Source: Salinarimonas sp. (GTDB taxonomy: Bacteria; Pseudomonadota; Alphaproteobacteria; Rhizobiales; Beijerinckiaceae). Taken from it: a stretch of DNA of 64,000 nt. The stretch is taken from the NCBI RefSeq assembly GCF_040111675.1, contig NZ_CP157794.1, positions 62,001-126,000 of the forward strand. Direction: 5' to 3'. Shown piece after piece: positions 59,589 through 64,000 of the stretch. Under the pieces are notes generated by a model that saw nothing but the letters and a program-made list of their open reading frames with translations, was not told the DNA's origin and made no database searches. The first letter of the stretch is position 1, and each line of letters begins with the position of its first letter. Made by a program: the position numbers and the translations under genes.

Positions 59589-60989
59589 ATGGCGCACGAT
59601 TACATCGTCAAGGACATCTCGCTCGCAGACTGGGGTCGCAAGGAGATCTCGATCGCCGAGACCGAGATGCCGGGCCTGATGGCCACGCGCGAGGAATACG
59701 GGCCGAGCCAGCCGCTCAAGGGCGCGCGCATCGCCGGCTCGCTGCACATGACGATCCAGACGGCCGTGCTCATCGAGACGCTCAAGGCGCTCGGCGCGGA
59801 CATCCGCTGGGTGTCGTGCAACATCTACTCGACGCAGGACCACGCCGCCGCGGCCATCGCCGCCGCCGGCATCCCGGTCTTCGCCTGGAAGGGCGAGAGC
59901 CTGAAGGACTACTGGGACTACACCGCCAAGCTGTTCGACTGGCACGGCGGCGGCATGCCCAACATGATCCTCGACGACGGCGGCGACGCCACCATGCTCG
60001 TCCATCTCGGCAAGCGCGCCGAGGACGGCGACACCGCCTTCCTGTCGAAGCCGGGCTCCGAGGAGGAGGAGATCCTCTTCGCGCTGATCCATCGCCTGCT
60101 GGGCGAGAAGCCGAAGGGCTGGTTCAACGAGCTCGCCACCTCGATCAAGGGCGTCTCGGAGGAGACGACCACGGGCGTGCACCGGCTCTACATCATGGCC
60201 AAGGAGGGCAAGCTGCTCTTCCCGGCCATCAACGTGAACGACTCGGTCACGAAGTCGAAGTTCGACAACCTGTACGGCTGCCGCGAGTCGCTCGTCGACG
60301 GCATCCGCCGCGGCACCGACGTGATGATGGCCGGCAAGGTCGCCATGGTCGCGGGCTACGGCGACGTCGGCAAGGGCTCGGCCGCGTCGCTCCGCCAGGC
60401 CGGCTGCCGCGTCGTCGTCTCCGAGGTCGACCCGATCTGCGCCCTGCAGGCGGCCATGGAGGGCTACGAGGTCGTGACGATGGAGGACGCCGCCCCGCGC
60501 GCCGACATCTTCGTCACCGCCACCGGCAACAAGGACGTGATCACGGCCGACCACATGCGCGCCATGAAGGACCGCGCCATCGTCTGCAACATCGGCCACT
60601 TCGACAACGAGATCCAGGTTCAGGCCCTGCGCAATTACAAGTGGAACAACATCAAGCCGCAGGTCGACGAGATCGAGTTCCCCGACGGCAAGCGCATCAT
60701 CCTCCTCTCGGAGGGGCGCCTGGTGAACCTCGGCAACGCCATGGGCCATCCGTCCTTCGTCATGTCCGCCTCGTTCACCAACCAGACGCTCGCCCAGATC
60801 GAGCTGTGGACGAACCAGGGCAAGTACGAGAACAAGGTCTACGTGCTGCCCAAGCACCTCGACGAGAAGGTGGCCATGCTCCACCTCGAGAAGATCGGCG
60901 CCAAGCTCTCCAAGCTGCGTCCGGACCAGGCCGAGTACATCGGCGTCAAGGAGACCGGCCCGTTCAAGCCGGAGCACTACCGCTACTGA
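59589..60989 (+). CDS. ahcY: S-adenosylhomocysteine hydrolase
   Basis: Predicted 466 residues. The NAD-binding motif [14 protein letters not shown] and the substrate motifs [12 protein letters not shown] and ATGNKDVI are those of AhcY, and the end KPEHYRY is the universal C terminus. It cleaves S-adenosylhomocysteine to adenosine and homocysteine, removing the inhibitor of methyltransferases and feeding the methionine cycle. It stands downstream of the ptsH block, as in other Hyphomicrobiales, but 7.4 kb away, with about ten genes in between. It is convergent with the CHASE kinase gene. Confidence 0.97.
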   Translation: MAHDYIVKDISLADWGRKEISIAETEMPGLMATREEYGPSQPLKGARIAGSLHMTIQTAVLIETLKALGADIRWVSCNIYSTQDHAAAAIAAAGIPVFAWKGESLKDYWDYTAKLFDWHGGGMPNMILDDGGDATMLVHLGKRAEDGDTAFLSKPGSEEEEILFALIHRLLGEKPKGWFNELATSIKGVSEETTTGVHRLYIMAKEGKLLFPAINVNDSVTKSKFDNLYGCRESLVDGIRRGTDVMMAGKVAMVAGYGDVGKGSAASLRQAGCRVVVSEVDPICALQAAMEGYEVVTMEDAAPRADIFVTATGNKDVITADHMRAMKDRAIVCNIGHFDNEIQVQALRNYKWNNIKPQVDEIEFPDGKRIILLSEGRLVNLGNAMGHPSFVMSASFTNQTLAQIELWTNQGKYENKVYVLPKHLDEKVAMLHLEKIGAKLSKLRPDQAEYIGVKETGPFKPEHYRY

Positions 60990-61015
60990 GCGGCGCCATC
61001 CCGGCGACGTCATCG

Positions 61016-61043
61016 AGCCCGGCGGACGCGCGTCCGCCGGGCT
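61016..61043. terminator. Perfect palindromic hairpin between ahcY and the sensor kinase
   Basis: A 28-bp perfect palindrome with arms of AGCCCGGCGGACGC is followed on the + strand by TCTTCGT, a weak T-rich run. It lies between two convergent stops (60989 and 61059), so it can serve as a shared terminator. Confidence 0.65.
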
Positions 61044-61058
61044 TCTTCGTCGAGCCGA

Positions 61059-63137
61059 TCAGGCCTCCGCGGCGGCTTCCGCCGGCGGCGGCGGGCCGTG
61101 GCAATGGGGCGGGATGGTCATCCGGCACATCAGCCCCTCGTCGCGCCAGCGCAGCGCGAGCGCGCCGTCGAGCTGACCCTCGACGGCGCGCGCGATCACC
61201 GTCGAGCCGAAGCCGCGGCGCTTCGGCGGCTGCGGCGTCGGTCCGCCGGTCTCCGACCAGGTCAGGGCGAGGGCGCCCTCGTGCGCCGGCCGCCAGGTGA
61301 CGGACACGCGGCCCTCCGGCGTCGACAGGGCGCCGTGCTTGGCCGCGTTGGTGGCGAGCTCGTGCAGCGCCATGGCGATCGCCTGCGCCGCGGGCGGCGT
61401 CATCCGCGCCGCCGGTCCGTCGATCTCGACGCGTCCCGGTCCGTAGGGGGCGAGCTCCTCGTGGACCAGCCGGCCGAGATCGGCGCCCTCCCAGCGGCTG
61501 TCGGCGAGCAGCGTGTGCGCGCGCGCCAGGGCGGCGATGCGGCCCTGCAGCGCGGCCCGGAAGGTCGGCACGTCGTCGCCGCGGGCGAGGTTGAGCATGG
61601 CCTGGACGATGGCGAGCATGTTCTTGGCGCGGTGGTCGACCTCGGCGGCGAGCAGCAGCAGGCTGTCCTCCGCCTTCTTGCGCTCGGAGACGTCGATGGC
61701 CGAGGGGATGATGTGCGTCACCCGCCCGGCCTCGTCGCGGGCGGGAGCGAGCTGGAAGTCGATGATCATCCGCCCGTCGCCGGCGACGCGCACCGGGACG
61801 TCGTAGCGCACCGTCTCGCCGGCCCGGGCGCGCGCCACGGCGGCCTCGAGATCGGCCTGGATCGCCGGGTCGTGCGACCACCAGAAGCATTCCCAGAACT
61901 TCTTGCCGCGCACGTCGGAGATGTCGAGCCCGGCCGCGCGCAGGGGCGCCCGGTTCGCCTCGAGCACGGTGCCGTCCGGCTCCAATATCCCGACGAAGGC
62001 GAACAGGTTGTCGAGGATGCGCCGCATGCGCTCCTCGCTGTCGCGCAGGACGCGGTTGAGCTTCGTCGCGTGCGTCGCGGCGGACGCGGCCTGCAGCGCG
62101 CGCTGGCGCAGCATCCAGAGCGCGCCCGACGCCACGAAGGTGGCGAGCAGGCCGCTCATCAGCACGAGGCCGGGCAGGAGCGGCGAGACCGCGAGCGCCC
62201 CGGGCAAGGGCTCGAAGCGCAGCAGCCATCGGCGGCCGGCGAAGTCGAATCCGCGCTCGAGCGCCGCCGCCGCGGGATCGACGGGGAGAGGATCCCGCAC
62301 CACGGAGCGGGTCTGCGCCGAGGCCTCGAGCAGGAGCCGGTCCGCCGGCGGGGCGTCGAGATCGTGGAGGCTGACGAAGAGAGGCGCCGACACGAGCGGC
62401 GCGAAGGCGTCGCCGACGAGCAGGTCGAGACGCATCGCCACGCCCACCGCGCCGATGAAGCCCTCGCGCCGAGCGGCGACCGAGTCGCCGGTCGCGGCCT
62501 CGCGGTAGACGGGCGCATAGAGGTTGACCGCGCTGACGCCCGGCGGCGAGACCAGCACCAGCCGGCGCGTGGCCGAGGTGCGGCCCGTGTCGCGGGCGCG
62601 CTCCACCGCGGCCCGGCGATTGTCCATGCAGCCGATGTCGAAGCCGATCACGCCCTCGTTGCCGGCGAGAGGCGCGACGAGAGCCGTCGGGTAGAGCGGC
62701 CGCGCGGCCGCGCGCGGATCGCAGCCGTCTGGCCCCCGGAGGCGCGTCTGCGCGTAGCCTTCGGACGCGAGGCGCGCTTCGAAGGTCGGGACGTCCGCGA
62801 CGCGGGTCGCCGGGAACCAGCCCGTGATCACCAGGCTCGGCGCCTCGTCGAGGAGATTGGCGACGAAGCTCTCGTAGGCGGCGCGCCCGACCGTCCCGCC
62901 CTGCGCCTCGATCAGGGCGGCGAGCGCGCGCGGCACCTGGGCGCCGAGCGCCAGCCGGCGCTCCACCGCGATGGCGTAGCTGTCGGCCGCGCCCGCGAGC
63001 TCGGCGGCGCGGCGGTCCGCGGCGCTCCGCCAGATCAGGAGCGTCGCGATGGCGGTGAGGAGGAGGCCCGTGGCGACGGCCGCGATCTCCGGCCAGGCGC
63101 GATGGCCGGTACGGCCTCCTGCAGGCGATTCGGTCAT
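61059..63137 (-). CDS. CHASE-PAS-HWE-type sensor histidine kinase
   Basis: Predicted 692 residues. A membrane segment (about 17-38) precedes a periplasmic CHASE domain (about 60-310) and a second membrane segment (about 325-350). A PAS domain (about 370-490, with LFAFVGILEPDGTVLEAN) follows, then an HWE-type dimerisation helix with the His in AEVDHRAKNMLAIVQAM and a HATPase domain with ALHELATNAAKHGAL. CHASE domains sense small extracellular molecules, such as cytokinin-like adenines or peptides in other organisms. No response regulator is next to it. The ATG at 63137 has GAGGA upstream. Confidence 0.9.
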   Translation of the reverse strand: MTESPAGGRTGHRAWPEIAAVATGLLLTAIATLLIWRSAADRRAAELAGAADSYAIAVERRLALGAQVPRALAALIEAQGGTVGRAAYESFVANLLDEAPSLVITGWFPATRVADVPTFEARLASEGYAQTRLRGPDGCDPRAAARPLYPTALVAPLAGNEGVIGFDIGCMDNRRAAVERARDTGRTSATRRLVLVSPPGVSAVNLYAPVYREAATGDSVAARREGFIGAVGVAMRLDLLVGDAFAPLVSAPLFVSLHDLDAPPADRLLLEASAQTRSVVRDPLPVDPAAAALERGFDFAGRRWLLRFEPLPGALAVSPLLPGLVLMSGLLATFVASGALWMLRQRALQAASAATHATKLNRVLRDSEERMRRILDNLFAFVGILEPDGTVLEANRAPLRAAGLDISDVRGKKFWECFWWSHDPAIQADLEAAVARARAGETVRYDVPVRVAGDGRMIIDFQLAPARDEAGRVTHIIPSAIDVSERKKAEDSLLLLAAEVDHRAKNMLAIVQAMLNLARGDDVPTFRAALQGRIAALARAHTLLADSRWEGADLGRLVHEELAPYGPGRVEIDGPAARMTPPAAQAIAMALHELATNAAKHGALSTPEGRVSVTWRPAHEGALALTWSETGGPTPQPPKRRGFGSTVIARAVEGQLDGALALRWRDEGLMCRMTIPPHCHGPPPPAEAAAEA

Positions 63138-63330
63138 GGGTTCCTCGTGTGGCGCCACCTTGCGGTCGTTCGCCTCCCGATGCGGAAGTGTGCCAGATCG
63201 CGGCGCGAAGCTCCAGCGCGCGGCCCGACGCACCGGGGCGCCGAACCCGGCGGAACGCGGCTTCCGCGCCCGGCGTTGCCTTTCCGAGATGGCCGAGCGG
63301 CCCACAGGAAGCAGCCGAAAGGAGGGCGCC

Positions 63331-63705
63331 ATGCACGATCCCCGCTCCGAGGAGGAGAAGGCCCGGGCCGCGCTGAAGCGGAACCAGGAGATGGGCCACG
63401 CGCCCAAGCAGAGCCCGCTCACCCGCAAGCCCTCGACGACGGACGAGACCTTCGGCGAGCATCCGGGCCGCGCGCCCGAGGAGCTCGAGCGCGAGCAGAC
63501 GGCGCGCGAGCACGCGGAAGACGGCTCGGACGCGCCGGACAAGCACGCGGGCGATCCCAACGATCCCCGCCAGCACGGCCACGGCCACGCCGACACCCAC
63601 ATGGGTCACCGGCACGTCTCCGGGATCAGCGATCTCGAGCGCACGATCACCGGCGAGCCGGCCGAGCCGGGCGACAAGACCCCGGACGAGACGTCGAGGA
63701 AATAA
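63331..63705 (+). CDS. Small hydrophilic His-rich protein, unknown
   Basis: Predicted 124 residues, no signal peptide and no hydrophobic core. It is mostly charged, with a His-rich patch HGHGHADTHMGHRH (about 82-95) that may bind a metal such as nickel, zinc or copper. The composition suggests an intrinsically disordered or stress-type protein. The ATG at 63331 has a very strong AAAGGAGGG ribosome site, which argues for real expression. A second small hydrophilic gene follows after 13 bp. Confidence 0.7.
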   Translation: MHDPRSEEEKARAALKRNQEMGHAPKQSPLTRKPSTTDETFGEHPGRAPEELEREQTAREHAEDGSDAPDKHAGDPNDPRQHGHGHADTHMGHRHVSGISDLERTITGEPAEPGDKTPDETSRK

Positions 63706-63718
63706 GGAGGCGATCGCC

Positions 63719-63946
63719 ATGGCAGGCGAGAAGACCGAGCAGCAGAAGAACGCCGAGAAGGCGCTCGAGATGAAGCGCAAGAACGATCCGCACGCCGACA
63801 TCCCCGAGCACCGCACGGCGGACGAGGGCATGCATCCGCACCCGTCCCCCGAGGCGCCGCCCTCCGGCGCCCTCGACCACGAGGGCCAGGAGCCGGCTCT
63901 GTCGCGCTCTCACGGGGTGCGCCAGGGGGACAAGGGCTCCAAATGA
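63719..63946 (+). CDS. Small hydrophilic protein, unknown
   Basis: Predicted 75 residues, highly charged, Lys/Glu-rich at the start and Pro/His-rich in the middle (GMHPHPSPEAPPSG). No family recognised. The AAGGAGG ribosome site and its placement 13 bp after the preceding similar small gene suggest one small operon. No membrane segment or signal peptide. Confidence 0.65.
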   Translation: MAGEKTEQQKNAEKALEMKRKNDPHADIPEHRTADEGMHPHPSPEAPPSGALDHEGQEPALSRSHGVRQGDKGSK

Positions 63947-64000
63947 GCCGACCGGGCCGTCACCGGCCGAACGAACCCGGAGCGCCCGTGGCCCCGCCGC
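63943..64000 (+). CDS. Possible start of another gene, cut by the window edge
   Basis: An ATG overlaps the preceding stop (ATGA) and the frame stays open to the window edge for 19 codons, rich in Pro/Arg. It may be a translationally coupled gene or a chance frame; too little is visible to say more. Confidence 0.25.
   Translation, partial: MSRPGRHRPNEPGAPVAPP

Overview
The window is one contiguous, very GC-rich (roughly 70% by eye) bacterial chromosome segment, densely packed with genes. It looks like an alphaproteobacterium of the Hyphomicrobiales (Rhizobiales). The markers are a pckA / chvI-chvG / hprK-manX-ptsH block, a kinase-domain-only HPr kinase, a DUF2794 protein, two HisKA_2/HWE-type histidine kinases and a 1600-residue NAD-glutamate dehydrogenase. 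The genus cannot be fixed from the sequence alone. I recognised no rRNA, tRNA, CRISPR array, prophage or insertion sequence.

Left part (1-26 kb) is accessory catabolism. Positions 355-5506 hold a dimethylglycine/sarcosine-dehydrogenase-like flavoenzyme between two GlxA-type AraC regulators, followed by a secreted lytic transglycosylase. Positions 6507-17830 (all minus strand) hold the most notable system: a complete candidate pathway for uptake and breakdown of ergothioneine. In transcription order it encodes a histidine-ammonia-lyase homologue without the MIO-forming triad (candidate ergothionase), an osmoprotectant-type ABC importer (binding protein, permease, ATPase, permease), a hydantoinase-like amidohydrolase, an N-carbamoyl-amino-acid hydrolase, a DUF917/thiohydantoin-desulfurase-family protein, and a urocanase homologue whose catalytic Cys is Ala (candidate thiourocanate hydratase). 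This order of chemistry matches the five-step route reported for other bacteria: ergothioneine to thiourocanate plus trimethylamine, then a thiohydantoin, a hydantoin, N-carbamoylglutamate and glutamate. Immediately upstream on the same strand (17947-25920) is a second, uncharacterised operon. It has a two-subunit TPP-dependent dehydrogenase E1 without E2/E3, a TRAP transporter, an acetolactate-synthase-like TPP enzyme and an unknown protein made of two copies of one domain.

Middle part (26-44 kb) is mostly housekeeping: an EamA exporter, a D-Ala-D-Ala carboxypeptidase, a TenA-like protein, DUF2794, a subtilase with a small freestanding propeptide-like protein, a CMD-family protein, the large NAD-GDH, a DbpA-type RNA helicase, a methyltransferase, a phosphatase, guanylate kinase, YicC and a sensor kinase.

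Right part (44-64 kb) carries pckA, the ChvI/ChvG two-component system and the regulatory PTS proteins HprK-EIIA(Man)-HPr, a layout typical of the order that couples carbon status to gluconeogenesis. It continues with lipid/inositol-type enzymes, a KefB/C-like antiporter, a universal stress protein, a small regulator pair (single-domain receiver plus Crp/Fnr protein) with a FixK-like box, LysE, ahcY, a CHASE-HWE kinase and two small hydrophilic proteins.

Several intergenic gaps hold 120-195 bp inverted-repeat elements: two related 188-bp copies at 8215 and 20494, one with perfect 23-bp ends at 22601, and a shorter one at 15183. All lie inside or beside the catabolic operons.
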